A stretch of 64,000 nucleotides of DNA from Brachycybe producta (GCA_036925085.1 JAUPFP010000040.1:186001-250000), one strand, 5' to 3'. Positions 45,191 through 57,110 are shown, counted from the stretch's first letter. Numbers and translations: made by a program. Notes: generated by a model not told the origin, from the letters alone.

Positions 45191-46440
45191 ATATCTGTTA
45201 CTTCTCCTTGAGTGACCGAAGGCTTTATTATAAGAAGGAGTAACTGTGTTTAACTTTAGGTTCGGGATTTTGGCCAATGAAGACCATTTAAGACATACTC
45301 ACAATGATTTCACAATTTAATAAAAAATGTTTTTAATGAATCAATGTTAGGGTATACATGACTTAGTCCCCAGCCTTAATATGAATATAATAATAATACA
45401 CAATGTAAAAGGTTCTAAAAGTTTCAATAAAAATACATAAAGTAATTGAAAAAGCAAAAAAAAGAAAAAGAAAAATAAGAAAAACCAGATTTCACAGCTT
45501 ACATTAAGATTTCCATGTTGAAGTTAATATGCCTTTAAATTGCAAATGCTTTTCTAAGTTTCCTCCAACACAACTGAACACAGTGGTTTTTCGGTTAGGT
45601 TGTGTTACTCCTCAGTGTAACTGTGAAAATAAACACATAGGCTTATATCCTAGGTTTGTTTACAGCCACTGAAGGCAGCACAACTAAACACAGTGGTATT
45701 CCACGGTTTGGTTTGTGTAGGAATGACCAGATGACATCAACAATCTTAGGCATACCAACCTAGCAGAGCTTCAGTGGTTTCCTTTGGATGTGATGGCAAA
45801 AGCCAAAATCCCAGTGAAAGTTAAGTTCAAATTTCAGCTTATTTATACCATTTTCACTTTCATTGGAACCCACTGCTCTACTGGTGATTGGTTTATTTTG
45901 TTGTGTGAGGTGAATATTAAGTATTAAATAATAAAAACAAATGTATTTTGGTCTTTAGTCCTATTTTTCATAAGCAGGACCAGTGGAACAAGTTGGGCGT
46001 TTTTTAATGAATTTTGGGGTGGGGCGACTTTTTATTTAGTTCCCTTTAATGTGTAAAGACCCCCTTTTGATGTGTGTCTGACTATTTTAGTCAGACATAC
46101 ATCTATCTTTGTTCTACTGTCCTGTTATGTTGGTAGGGGATTAAAAAGAGGGGAGAGACTTAAGCCTAACAAAACAAACTTCAAAAAATATAAAATACTA
46201 AAAAAACCACCACCACATTTTATTGAAAAAAACTTAAAAAAGTTTTTTGTATATAAAAAACAACATACTTCTTTTCCATCACCCTCTTAATGCTAAATCA
46301 CCAAAGGTATTTTATTGTAAAATATGTCTGTCCTCTTTTTGTTATAGGCCTATTTCATAATTGAAAAAATAATTTCAAAAATAAACATTATCAAATGTAA
46401 TGTTAGAAAAAATACATGTTACATGTTTTTAGCATGTAAC
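45191..46440. mobile_element. 1.25-kb insertion in intron 7 of F
   Basis: It separates two halves of a sequence that is continuous at 56825-57110. Its right edge has a hairpin, TGTTACATG...CATGTAACA (46418-46441 region). It contains two copies of an 'ACAACTRAACACAGTGGT' block (near 45570 and 45680). No long open frame and no clear target duplication. The class is unknown; alternatively the 57-kb copy is a deletion derivative. Confidence 0.45.
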
Positions 46441-46655
46441 ATTTCGAATTCAATTTATTCAGTTAATAATCTGAAAATATTGAGTTAATACTTAAATATA
46501 ATTAGATAAACTAATGACAAAATATTGATTTAGTTATTTCAATTTAAAATATTAATAGTTAAAGTCAATTTTTATTTGGATTCATGTCCTTAACTGGATT
46601 CCGTAAAATTCACCTAAACACATTTAATTTGAATTCATTTAACTCATGTGTGTAC
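46441..46655 (+). repeat. Right part of the split element
   Basis: GAATTCAATTTATTCAGTTA onward is the reverse complement of 56836-57040, including TCCTTAACTGGATTCC and ACATTTAATTTGAATTCA. Confidence 0.65.
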
Positions 46656-46661
46656 AAGGTA

Positions 46662-47159
46662 TTAAAGTGGATGAATAAATGTTTATTTTGTTATTGTCTT
46701 CTCAGATACAATAGCATGCATACGTGGCTATTGTCTTATATAGGCGGTTTCTTCTCCCTTCCACCCGCGGTTTTGAAATTTGGTTTATATTTTTCTAGCG
46801 AACGTTTTTTCAGCAGAAACATTACGAGAAAATTTAAAAAAGTGTTTTAGAAACTAGAATAGTTGGTGATAATAATAAGGTTTTTTTATTATGAGAGTTT
46901 TAAAAAGAAACTTTTTATGGCGAAATTAAGTTTTTCATGAAATGTCAATTGAAAAACCAAAAAAAAAAAAAATACACGTAATTTTCAAACTGAACTATAA
47001 AATGTTTATTTTTTAAAAAAAAAATATTTCCCAAGAAAAAAAACTTTTAACATAATCTTTTACCATTTTGAAAACAATTTGAATTTTTGTCATAATGTTG
47101 TTTCTAAGAGGAAAGTTTCTGGAAGAAAAGCAAAATAAATATCTTTAAAGTCACTTTAA
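46662..47159. mobile_element. Long-TIR MITE, intron 7 of F
   Basis: TTAAAGTGGATGAATAAATG left end and AAAGTCACTTTAA right end; at the same place as the MITE in intron 7 of E. Confidence 0.75.
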
Positions 47160-47795
47160 CTTGTATAACACGTATAAACCATGTAAAATTAGACAATTTT
47201 CTTTTCATGAAAAGCTCCTTCCGGCTTTCATAATGGATGTGATGGGTGGGTATCCAATTTTACCAGGAATGTTTTTTGCCGGATTATTGGCCGCAAATTT
47301 AAGGTATAAATTGAACCCTTTGGAAAATGTTTTCGATTTCGGATTTCGATTTCGTTGCTCTGGCTAACTATAACCGGATTAAGTGAAAAGACAAATTTAA
47401 AAGCAACACTTTTAAGTCAAAATTGCATGCAATAGCATTGATTGTTGATAGTATAACTGACCAGAGTATTATAAGCTTGACATATAAATTACATTGGTTT
47501 TGCAGTTCACTATCATCGGTAATGAATTCGGTCCCAGCTGTTATTTACGAATCTGTCGTTAAACGTTTGAAACCAAACATGCCCGAAAAGCAGGTCAACA
47601 TTGTTTGCAAAGTTTTATGTAAGTCCAAAAGCCCTGTCCACACACAGGCAACATTTATGTCATCCAGATGCAGAAAAGCTCTCTTGTGCGATGTTTACGA
47701 CATTAAATCGTGTGATGATGAAGTAGGCGATAAATTGGAGGATTTACTATAAATGATGCTGTTCTAAATATACTCTACATACAAAGGAAATCCTT

Positions 47796-47900
47796 TAAGG
47801 TCGCTTTATAAATATTTTAGGTCTCTTCCTCCAACCAGCGGTTTTGAGAAAATTTGTTTTTCAAGCGAACATTTTCTAACAGAATCATTATAATGTTCGC
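47796..47900. mobile_element. Long-TIR MITE, truncated end
   Basis: AAGGTCGCTTTATAAATATT, then CAGCGGTTTTGAGAAAAT and a run to CATTATAATG. Only one arm remains, cut at the minisatellite. Confidence 0.5.
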
Positions 47901-47985
47901 CAAGAATCTTCGCCAAGTTTTTGAAGAATGTTCGCCAAATTTTTGACGAATGTTCGCCAAATTTTGATGAATGTTCGCCCAAATC
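47885..47985 (-). repeat. ~22-bp minisatellite, inverted relative to 26838-26965
   Basis: Units of AATGTTCGCCAAATTTTTGA repeated four to five times. Confidence 0.65.
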
Positions 47986-48384
47986 ACGCAAAATCTACAC
48001 AATATACAATAAATTTAATAATTGTTTCAATTAGCTAGGTTAATAGAGAATGGTGTGGTTAGTTACTTTTGTTTCATTTTAGTGTAGAATTAATTTTAAA
48101 ATACATTTAACAAAAACGAAACATTTCTACTTATTTGTTTGGTTTTTAATTTGTTATGTCTTTGGCACCAGGCTTAAACTACAAGTGAAAAACTGAACAT
48201 GAAACCTGCTTAATGAATGTTTTCTGAAGAAAATATATACAAAACATACATAAATTAAACACTGAATTTTAATTCAAAAATTATTTATATATTGAAACAA
48301 GAAAATTAAACAAAAAACATGTTTTTGTGCAAACATGCTTTTATAAAAACGTAGCAAAAACACAAAATAGAATCTGTTTTTGTA

Positions 48385-48456
48385 TTGTTGGTGTAGTGGT
48401 TAGTGTCTCAGACTCTCAACCAAGGTAATGTGGGTCATGGGTTCAATCCTTTGCAG
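48385..48456 (+). mobile_element. tRNA-derived SINE-like block
   Basis: Box A TGGTGTAGTGG (48389-48399) and box B GTTCAATCC (48441-48449) are at tRNA spacing, but the acceptor and T stems do not pair well, so this is not a working tRNA. RNA polymerase III promoter boxes followed by unrelated sequence are the mark of a tRNA-derived SINE head. Confidence 0.5.
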
Positions 48457-48522
48457 TATGAATTTTATTCAAACTAGTGGGGTGACCCGTCATAAATGAC
48501 GGGAGCGAAATTCACAGGCAAT

Positions 48523-48646
48523 TGTGCTCAGCATTAGAATTTCTTTTCCTCCGCCCTTTTATGACGTCAGACCAAGTAACAAACCAATTAGAAATTGATG
48601 ACGTTCATAAAAGGGCGGAGCAAAAGAAATTCTAATGCTGGGCACA
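48523..48646. mobile_element. 124-bp fold-back element
   Basis: TGTGCTCAGCATTAGAATTT is mirrored by AAATTCTAATGCTGGGCACA. Inner arms CTCCGCCCTTTTATGACGTC and its mirror. Shares the inner motif with 39475-39680. No clear target duplication. Confidence 0.7.
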
Positions 48647-48794
48647 GTTTCCCATGATAAACTCTGGTTTAATTTTGCTACTATTATTTCCTCCCCTTTT
48701 TTATATTTGAAAGAGAAAATGAGCATTTCATTTTTTCTGGTGTGCGCATGCGCTTCGTTTGTTCTTTTTTTACTCCTTTCATTTCAATTTCAGT

Positions 48795-48915
48795 CACCCC
48801 CTCCCACTTTTTCCCCCTCCACGTTTTCCTCTCTCCCCCTCCACGTTTTCCTCTCTCCCCCTCCACGTTTTCCTCTCTCCCCCTCCACGTTTTCCTCTCT
48901 CCCCCTCAACACTTT
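48795..48915. repeat. 22-bp minisatellite, CCCCCTCCACGTTTTCCTCTCT type
   Basis: Five near-perfect units in tandem, strongly pyrimidine-rich on + . It makes overlapping proline/serine open frames on + and glycine/arginine/glutamate-rich ones on -, all artefacts. Confidence 0.9.
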
Positions 48916-49794
48916 CCAACCTTTCCCCCCCCCTCTCCAATTTAATATCATGGGGTTCTTGGATTGGAAGGGTGCAACATATAGTTGACCTTGAGAAAAA
49001 AAAGCGGTTCATTTATTCATTTAAATTTATATAAATTCCGACGTGCTTCAAGGTTGTACAGCGTTATCACAGACAGACACCCACACACACGCGCACACAG
49101 ACCTGGCTTAATATATATAATAATATTTCAAAAGGTGGTGGACAAACAAACAAACAAATTATGAAGTTAAATAAAAGCGAGAAAGAAAAAAATGTTCAAA
49201 TGACAAAAATTGTTTAATTATTTCCACCCCCCCCCTCTTTCTACTTTAAACTTTGACTTGTCCTACCTAAATTAGACCTTGATGGCCTTACATGTAAGAA
49301 ATATTCCCTATGCTAGGTTTTTTTTAAATGTGTTTTTTAGGCGCCATCTGCTGTTTTTCCCACAAGTTTACCAGTGCCATAACCTCTTAAAGGGTTGTTG
49401 GACTATGGAGTGTGCAAATGAGGACATAAATCGACACATCTATCGTGATAAGTGGTGTTGTGTAATGGGCCTCAATGGGATAAGTCATATATAATTTTGT
49501 TGTTGCTATTTTGGTTGCTTGAATTAATATTCAACTATGATAACTTTCCTTTAGGTACAATTAATTACACATGAGTTATATGCTTAAAAAGGAGACCATT
49601 TTTTTTTGTTCCTTTTTAAAAGTAGCTTCTAAAAAACTTGATTAACCAACTTAAGAAACAACAAATGTAAGTTTAGTTAACCACATATTATAATTTCATA
49701 AGTTAATCATATTCAGTCTTTAATTAAAAGTATGATTAATGATCAGGCGGTGCAAAGATTTTTCCATACAATGGTGCATGACAAGAATGTGTGA

Positions 49795-49902
49795 TATGTT
49801 ATTGTCTCTTTGATGTTTCTATAATTTGACTTTGAGAAAAGTGGTTAATAGCTTAAAAGATGATTTCCCAAAAGTTGTAATCAGTAGCAGAAGGACATCA
49901 TC
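49795..49902 (+). promoter_or_regulatory. Conserved 5' flank of copy G
   Basis: TGACTTTG at 49827-49834, 76 bases before the ATG, and GTTGTAATCAGTAGCAGAAG just before it, as in E and F. The TATATAA of E/F is not conserved (GTGTGATATG instead). Confidence 0.4.
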
Positions 49903-52900
49903 ATGGAAAGTGTCGCAGAAAAATCTTCGCAGCTTTTGGCTTTTGGTGACTATGCCGTGATCGGAGCCATGGTTCTGGTCTCGACCGTTGTCGGACTCTA
50001 CTATGGAATCACTAAAAAGAAACAGTCTACGCCTTTCGAGTACTTTCTTGCAGGACGGAAGATGACTTTTATTCCGGTGACATTGTCGGCTTTTGCGACT
50101 GGAATGAGTTCTAGTGCCATGCTGGGAACGCCAACAGAGTCGTACAACTTCGGCATCGGGATCGTATGGTGGTGCATCATGGAAGTTCTAGTTGCTTTCA
50201 TTCTAAATTGGATTTTTATTCCTGTGTATTATAAAATGGGTTCGATGAATGTCTTTAAGGTAAAAACAAAAAATAACGAAATGTTGTGCTTGCGGTACCA
50301 ACAAACTTAAATTCAACCATATGTTTTACAGTTTCTGGAAGTTCGCTACAATAGAGCAACGATGGATGTAATTACGATCTTATCTTCTTTACGAATGGTT
50401 AGCTCAATATTTTCAATGTGTACTGTATGATAGTGGTTCAGCAAACTTTTATCTGCTCTCGGCACAGTATTTTTTTCGGCTGGCGAAATCTCTGCGCACG
50501 TAGCGAAATCTACGGCCTATTAGTGTGCCACCGCCTTAGAGAACCGCTGGTTTAATGCATGTGTGTAATAGAAAAAGTTTTGCTTATTTGACGTTTTTTT
50601 TAATAACGTTAAAGTTTATTTGAAACTTAAGATGGCTTTATAGATATTTATTTTGCTTTTCTCCCACCGGAAGGCGCTAATGCTACCTATTTTGCTGCTA
50701 GCAGAGTACTAATTGTAGTTGTAATTGTAATTGTAATGCTAAGCTCCATAGACGTTTTTGTAAAATTTGGATACAAAAACGTCAAGTGAACTGTTTTCAG
50801 AAGCAACATTATGAAAAAAAAATTCAAAAGTGTTTTCAAAACTAGAAAAAAATGAGAAAATTAAAATTTTATCTTAAAAATAAACAATTCTATAGTTCAA
50901 TTTGAAAACAACCCGTTTTTTTGGTTTTTTGAACTTTTTTCATTGACATTTCATGAAAAAAACTATTTTCGCCTTTTTTCAAACTTTTATAAAAAGTTTA
51001 TTTTGAAAGATATCATCATGAAAAAAACGTTTAACATTATCACCAACTATTCTAGTTTCTAAAACACTTTGAGTTTTTTTCGTACTGTTTCTTCTGAAAA
51101 AACTTTTGCGTAGAAAATATACTGGTAAATTTTTTGAAACCTCGGGTGAGGGGTAAGAGACTTCTTATAGAACATACTAGCCACTGCAGTGGCGCCGTCT
51201 GACAGGCTAAAAGCAAAATAAATATCTACAGAGCCACCTTTATTCATATTAACACATTCAATTTAACATCTGGCAAAATTCGCGGCACACATCCTTTGAG
51301 AACCACTGCTGTTTTGATAATTATTACAAAATATTTAACTTGTGCCGTTAACAGATGTTGGGCGCCAGTAATAACGTGTTTGGAATGTCACTAGCTCTTA
51401 GCCAAGGTAATTAAACACAACTAAATGTTTTGAAGTATATTTATTGATGTCATTTTTGAGAACATTTTTTTAAAAAAAAAATTGCAGTTACAAATATTAA
51501 CTATTGGATTGTCGTTGGAAGTACCGTTGGACTGTGTATTCTTTACACTGCAGTCGTAAGTTGTACATGTTGTCGTCATTTTTAAGAGTTGACCTAGAAT
51601 GTTCGTAAAAGAAATACAGAGAACACCATTCTTCGAGTAGGTTCGAATTCCTTCAAATGAAACGTCTCGAAACCATTGATACTTTTAATTTTCTATTAAA
51701 GGCTGAGTGCAGTTATTTTCAGTATGCTTGCCAGAAGCTGTTTTGTTCAGATCAGAACTGAGTTTCTGACTACCAATCATCAATCCCTTTTAGAACGTCC
51801 AAAACCATGGGTTCTTATCAGTGGTGTAGTTAAAAATATTTTTGTGTGTTTACGCACTGGTTTATTAGGAATGGGTTGTTGAAGTTGGAATGGAATGGAA
51901 TGTAATGTAATGTTGAAGTTGTGGATGCAAAAGTTGAGATTGTGGTGCAAGCAGAGGCGGCTCAATGGTTTCAGGGTGTCCTTAGCGAGGCATTAAATTT
52001 GCGCACTTGTTGCATGTCATACCACCCAACTATCTACCTATCCATCACCCTGCCTACCAACAATTCATCTGTCCTATCCATTTTCTAAATCCCCAGGAAG
52101 CACCTGCATGTCTTAATCTTAAGAATTTGTTTATATTGCAATAGGGTGGCATGAAAGGAGTGATGTGGACCGATGTCGTTCAGGCCGTTATGATGCTAAT
52201 GTCCATTTGGATTATAATTGTTATGGGATTGATCCACGTCGGCGGATTCGGAGTTGTCTGGCAGCGAAGTTACGATTCCGGAAGACTTAACATTTTTGAG
52301 TTGAGCTCGGAATCCTTAGCTTTTATTCCAAAGTTTTGTAAAGTGACCATTTATAATTTTGTTTTTACTAAAAAAAGCTTTAATACGGATGCCACTGAGA
52401 GACACACATTCTGGACGGGTACAGTTGGCTACTTCTTCTACCGTTTAGCTAGTATTGCTACAGCACAGGTTGTTCAGCAACGTTTTCTCACTGCACCGAG
52501 TATCAAAGATGCAAAAAGGTTGACATTGGATGTGTAAACTGGAGGGTTACTGTGAATTTTGCTTATTAGTGGTTAAAATGATTCAAGTATTTAAAAAAGT
52601 ATTTCAAATTGTATTTAAAAATATGCTACGAGTCAGGTAGCATATTTCATGAAGATATTCTTTAAAATAAACTTTGTGAGGTAGTTTGAAAAAAGTAGAA
52701 AATTGTATGTTTTGATGAATAATTTTTAACAAAACATGGTAAAAACGAAATTGTCCTTTTCAAACTACCATAAAAATTAAGGAATGTCGCCCTTATCCTA
52801 ATGACACATGCCATAGAGAAAGTTTTCCAAAGGACATTTTACCTAAAAATACATTTGTCGTAAAAATATTTGGCCTAATATCGTTTGACCAAAATGGACA

Positions 52901-55558
52901 TCTGCCCTAAAAACACCTATAAAAACTATTTACTCAGAAAACAATTGCAAAGGGAACTAAATTGCCCTAAAACAATTGCAAAAAAATTAGTTGCCCTAAA
53001 AACAATTTCCACAAAAACCTATTAGCCTTAAAAACAATTGCAAAAAAAACTGTTTTGTTTTAAAACAGTTACAAAAATATTTGCCCAGAAAACAATTGCA
53101 AAAAAAAAAAAAAACTATTTGCCCTAAAAATATTTGCAAAAAAAATATTTACTGTAAAGTTGGTTAGTTACCATTAAACTAATTTCCCTAAAGTGACATT
53201 CACCTCGAAACTGTTTGTCCTAAGAGGACAATTGAGGGAATCTATCACACGCATCTGAATAACTTCCAACAATTTTTTGAAAATTTATTTTTAAAGAAGT
53301 TTTTAAAAAAAAATTGTCTACTTGAATCTCTTCACTCATTTCTAAGCAAAATCACAAAAACCTCTTCCCTCCTCCATTTACCTTTAACTAGAAAGTGACT
53401 TAACTATTTAATTACTTCAAAAGGGGGAATATATTTCAGATGGTCGCATTTACTTTCTCCTTATTCTTTATCCAAATGATTGGTGTAATAATATATGCCG
53501 AGTACTATTCATGTGATCCGCTAAAATCGAAAATGATTAGTAGTGCAAATCAGGTAATCTTGCATATATATACATTTACCTTGTGTAAATGAGACAATTT
53601 TATTTTCATTAAAAGCTTGTTCCAGCTTTCATAATGAATGTACTGGGTGGGTATCCAATCTTGCCAGGAATTTTCTTTTCCGGGTTAATGGCCGCTAATT
53701 TAAGGTAATAATTTTGCACCCTTTGGAAAAATGTCTTCGAATTTGGAATGTATTGCTCTGGCTGACTATAACCCGAAGGCAATTCAGGCAGTCTGCCTGA
53801 AGGCAGATTTAAAGGCAATATATTATGTCAGAATGGCACAAAATAACATTGCCTATTGAGAGTATAGTTGACCAGAGCATTATTAAGATTGACAAGTAAA
53901 TTACATTGATTTTGCAGTACACTGTCATCGGTAATGAATTCGGTGCCAGCTGTTGTGTACGAATCTATCTTTAAACGTTTGAAACCAAACATGCCAGAAA
54001 AACATGCCAACATTGTCTGCAAAGTTTTATGTAAGTCCTAAAGACCTGTCTACACAAGAGGCAAAATGTAGGCAACATGCATATCACAAGATGTTTTCAT
54101 GTTCTTTAACCCTGTCCAAACAGAGGCAACATTTATGTCATCCAGATGCTTCCATAAACATATGTATCATGTAGGCAACAAGAGGATACGTTGTGTCAAT
54201 TCAGGATAAAGATATGTTAATGGCATTTAGTGTCTATCAACAAGCTTGCTCCCAGTTTATCAGAAAAAAAATTAAGAAAAAGGCAATTGTTAACATAGAA
54301 CTAGTGGCCACTTGTTGTCAATTTTTACATTGATTAAATGTTTTTTGTTGCTATTACCGAACTCTTCTTCTTGTTGCATGTTTCCATTTTTAGTGTAGAC
54401 ACACTCGAAATGAAAACATGCAACAAGATGAAGCATTCGGCAATAGCAACAAAAAAACATTTAGTGACTTCTAGTAACGTGTAATAACTTTTATTTCGTA
54501 AACATGTTGAATGATATAATGCTGGGGCCATAAGTTGCCTTTGTGTAGACCGAGTTTATTGAAGTTACTTTTTTTTCAGAAATGGTGTTTAAAGCTTGTT
54601 TTATTTTAGGTGTTTTTGTTGGAAGTTTGATTGCTGCATGCATTTTAGTAACAAAGAATTTTCCCAATGTCTCACAAGTTCGCAAGTTTTAAAACTTTGC
54701 TGGTGGCAGCAACTGCCAAATAATTCGAATGTGATTTTTTGTATCTGCAGGGAAGCGTGAGTCTAAGTGCCACGATATCTGGATCATCAATGGTGCTGAT
54801 ATTTTTTGGGCTTCTTTTTCCTCAGGCCAACTTTAAGGTAGACTTATATTTTTTATTTGGATTCAGGGCCAGCTCAGTGATTCGTTTTTATAACATTTGT
54901 GAATATTTTTGCAAAGGCTTCTCGTAAAATGTGTGTAATTTTTTTTTTAATGTTTCAGGCTGGACTTTTATCTTTTGTAAGCGGAAGTTTGGTTAGCTCG
55001 TGGATTGTCGTAAGCGGACTTTTATTTAAACCTCCGCTAAAGACCAAACCAATTTCGATCGAAGGATGTTTCGTTGGCAATGGTACAACGTTTACTACTG
55101 CCTTGACGAACAACATCACAAGATTGGAAACAGTCAATTCACTTAGGTAAAACAAAAGTGGCTAAACATTTAGAAATTTGATCTGCATATCGTTTAGCAA
55201 CGAATTAACCAATTTCAGGACTAACTATTTTCCACTATACTCTTTATCTTATCTTTGGATAACGATGATCGGAGTTATCGTTTCCTGTACTGTGTTCTTT
55301 ATTTTTTCGCATGTATTTGGTAAGTGATCGTAATCCATGGAGGAAGGTCCTGTATGCTGTCGGGTAATGTTATCTTTAATATCTTACTGATTATAAGAGA
55401 AAGAACAGAGTCGAGCAACAGTCGTCGACATCATTCCCGATGGGTTACAAAAATTTCATCTCAGTTTGTCGAAACCGTGGAGAAAAGCTCTTCTCTGCAA
55501 TGTGTACGACATTGAAAAGGATGTCAAATTAGATGACAAATTGGAGAATTTATTGTAG
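49903..55558 (+). CDS. Copy G: SLC5A8/A12-like sodium/solute symporter, intact
   Basis: Exons: 49903-50259, 50332-50397, 51355-51406, 51488-51555, 52145-52299, 52378-52518, 53424-53553, 53616-53704, 53918-54030, 54610-54677, 54751-54837, 54959-55146, 55219-55319, 55398-55558; 591 residues. Motifs: EYFLAGRKM, LGTPTESYNFG, GGMKGVMWTDVVQ, HTFWTGTVGYFF, the LSSVMNS serine pair, NGT and NIT in the exon-12 loop. LGTP and WTDV are closer to vertebrate SLC5A8-type sequences than in the other copies, from memory of the family. Intron 5 (52300-52377) is 78 bases, in frame and open. Donors of introns 2, 5, 6 and 10 are GTTNNN instead of GTAAG. Intron 7 lacks the MITE of E and F. No sign of decay. Confidence 0.9.
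50431..50556. mobile_element. hAT-type MITE remnant, intron 2 of G
   Basis: AGTGGTTCAGCAAACTTT to TTAGAGAACCGCTGG, diverged but collinear with E and F. Confidence 0.4.
50627..51242. mobile_element. Long-TIR MITE, intron 2 of G
   Basis: TTAAGATGGCTTTATAGATA left end, ATCTACAGAGCCACCTTTA right end. 616 bp, the fullest copy, with GCCACTGCAGTGGCGCCGTC near the right end. Same site as in E and F. Confidence 0.8.
52740..53220. repeat. Degenerate TTGCCCTAAAAACAATTGCA tandem repeats, intron 6 of G
   Basis: A dozen or more loose units. Similar arrays at 35750-35900 (E), 44560-44640 (F) and, in other orientation, 23600-24040 (D), always in intron 6. Confidence 0.6.
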
Positions 55559-56159
55559 TTAAATGTTTAACTATTTTGGAGAGTTGTTTTGTTGCACAAA
55601 ACCGTCTCTTCCACTTTTTTTCAGAAACATCTACATGTATATTAACATTCCAAATTGTTTACAAAACTAGAATGGGAAAATGAAATTATTTTAAACTAAA
55701 ACATTGATGCTAAACAAATGTGTGAAATTTACATTAAGTTACAATAGTTTCTAACAAACGTTTCGATAGGAATTCTTAAAGTTACAAGTATTTACATATA
55801 TAATTTCTACATTTCACTTGTAATTTATAACATTTTAAATGTTTCATTGTGATTTGAATTTTTGCATCGTTAATTAAAATATTGCATTAATTAACCTGTA
55901 AAAAAATATTCATTGCAAACCTAATTGTCTTATGCATTGGTTCGACTTACACTCATATGAGTCTGTAAAAATTGTCATTAAAAAAAAGGTACAACTCGCA
56001 GCAAATTTTTGGAGGAATCACTGAAATTCTAAATGAATAGAATTTATAATTTGCTTGTGAATAACAATTACAATGAAAACTTAATTTGATATTACAAAAG
56101 TTTGACGTAGACAATTGGCTTTGTATGTTGACATGCTGCTCAGACGATTCAAGTTGAAG

Positions 56160-56215
56160 TTCAAGTGCTAAGGCTTAACTTCAAGAAGGAAATGTAGCAC
56201 TTGAACTTCAACTTA
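56160..56215. repeat. Inverted repeat with ~17-bp arms
   Basis: TTGAAGTTCAAGTGCTA is mirrored by TAGCACTTGAACTTCAA around a ~20-base loop that itself contains CTTAACTTCAAG. Confidence 0.65.
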
Positions 56216-56824
56216 AACCATCTGAACCAAGGTTCCAACATACATTACAAATAAATAACAAAAACCTAGCTACACCACTGGCACATAGGCAACTGTATGT
56301 TGAGACTCATTCTTACAGAAATGTTTTATGTGGGTCGCCATAAACAGCCTATCAGGAGTGAAATAGAAATGACATCAGAGGTTTGAATTTGCATGTCAAT
56401 TTTTTTTTAAATTCCATTTTGGTATTTTTTTCTGATCTGATCTGATTGATGGCTTTCATAAAAGTTCATTAAAATGTTGCAGTCCCAAGTTGAATCGCAA
56501 GTTTATTGCATGAAACAACAACATAAATACTACAGTATATCTATAATAATTGTTTTATATCAAAAATGCCGCTTATAGTTTTAGTTTAAATAAGTATGTT
56601 GTACAAAATTACCTTGAACTGTTTTTTTTCTCTCTTTCATTCAAAAATATAACATTTAAAAATGTGAAAGTGTTTCCACTACAAAAGTACTGGTAAATTA
56701 CTCATACTTTACACTTAAAAAGCACCTAAATGCATTTAAGTATTAAGATTGTTCACTATTTTGAAAAAAAAAAGTCAGAGGCAGAGATTTAATGAATTTA
56801 ATTTTGGATATTCTCAAGACTTTG

Positions 56825-57110
56825 TACACAGTCATGAGTTAAATGAATTCAAATTAAATGTGTTTAGGTGAATTATAGGGAATCCAGTTAAGGACATGAA
56901 CACCAAATAAAAATTGACTTTAATTATTAATATTTCAAATTGAAATACTAAATCAATATTTTAATGTCAATAGTTTATATAAATTATATTTAAGTATTAA
57001 CTCAATATTTTCAGATTATTAACTGAATAAATTGAATTCGACACATTGTTCGTTTGCCCTTCACAGGGCTCTGTAGAACACGTTTATTATTTAAATGCAT
57101 TTAAATTATC
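56825..57110 (-). mobile_element. Uninterrupted copy of the element split at 45128-46655
   Basis: The reverse complement matches both halves in order without the 1.25-kb insert. Non-coding. Confidence 0.65.

Larger units (their letters stand above)
41887..47752 (+). pseudogene. Copy F: broken SLC5-like symporter
   Basis: Exons 1-9 are recognisable with normal borders: 41887-42243, 42328-42393, 42920-42971, 43048-43115, 44028-44182, 44263-44403, 44893-45022, 47215-47303, 47506-47618. Then only the last third of exon 14 (47672-47752) remains. Lesions: TAG at 42022-42024 (codon 46) and TGA at 42037-42039 (codon 51) in what was EYFLAGRKM, TAG at 42358-42360 in exon 2, and a deletion joining intron 9 (after CATCCAGATGC) to exon 14 (AGAAAAGCTCTC), which removes exons 10-13 and the last transmembrane helices. 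Exons 3-9 remain open, so decay is recent. A downstream ATG at 42046 could start a protein only as far as the exon-2 stop. Closest relative is E. Confidence 0.85.
47753..49902. other. Spacer between copies F and G
   Basis: Holds a truncated MITE end (47796-47900), an inverted ~22-bp minisatellite (47885-47985), a tRNA-like SINE block (48385-48456), a fold-back element (48523-48646), a 22-bp pyrimidine minisatellite (48795-48915) and the G promoter block. No gene. Confidence 0.5.

Noticed and set aside
48385-48456. True tRNA gene
   Set aside because: Box A and B fit, but acceptor and T stems do not pair; called SINE-like instead.
48635-49034. Overlapping Pro/Ser-rich (+) and Gly/Arg/Glu-rich (-) open frames
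   Set aside because: Artefact of the 22-bp pyrimidine minisatellite, which is open in several frames.
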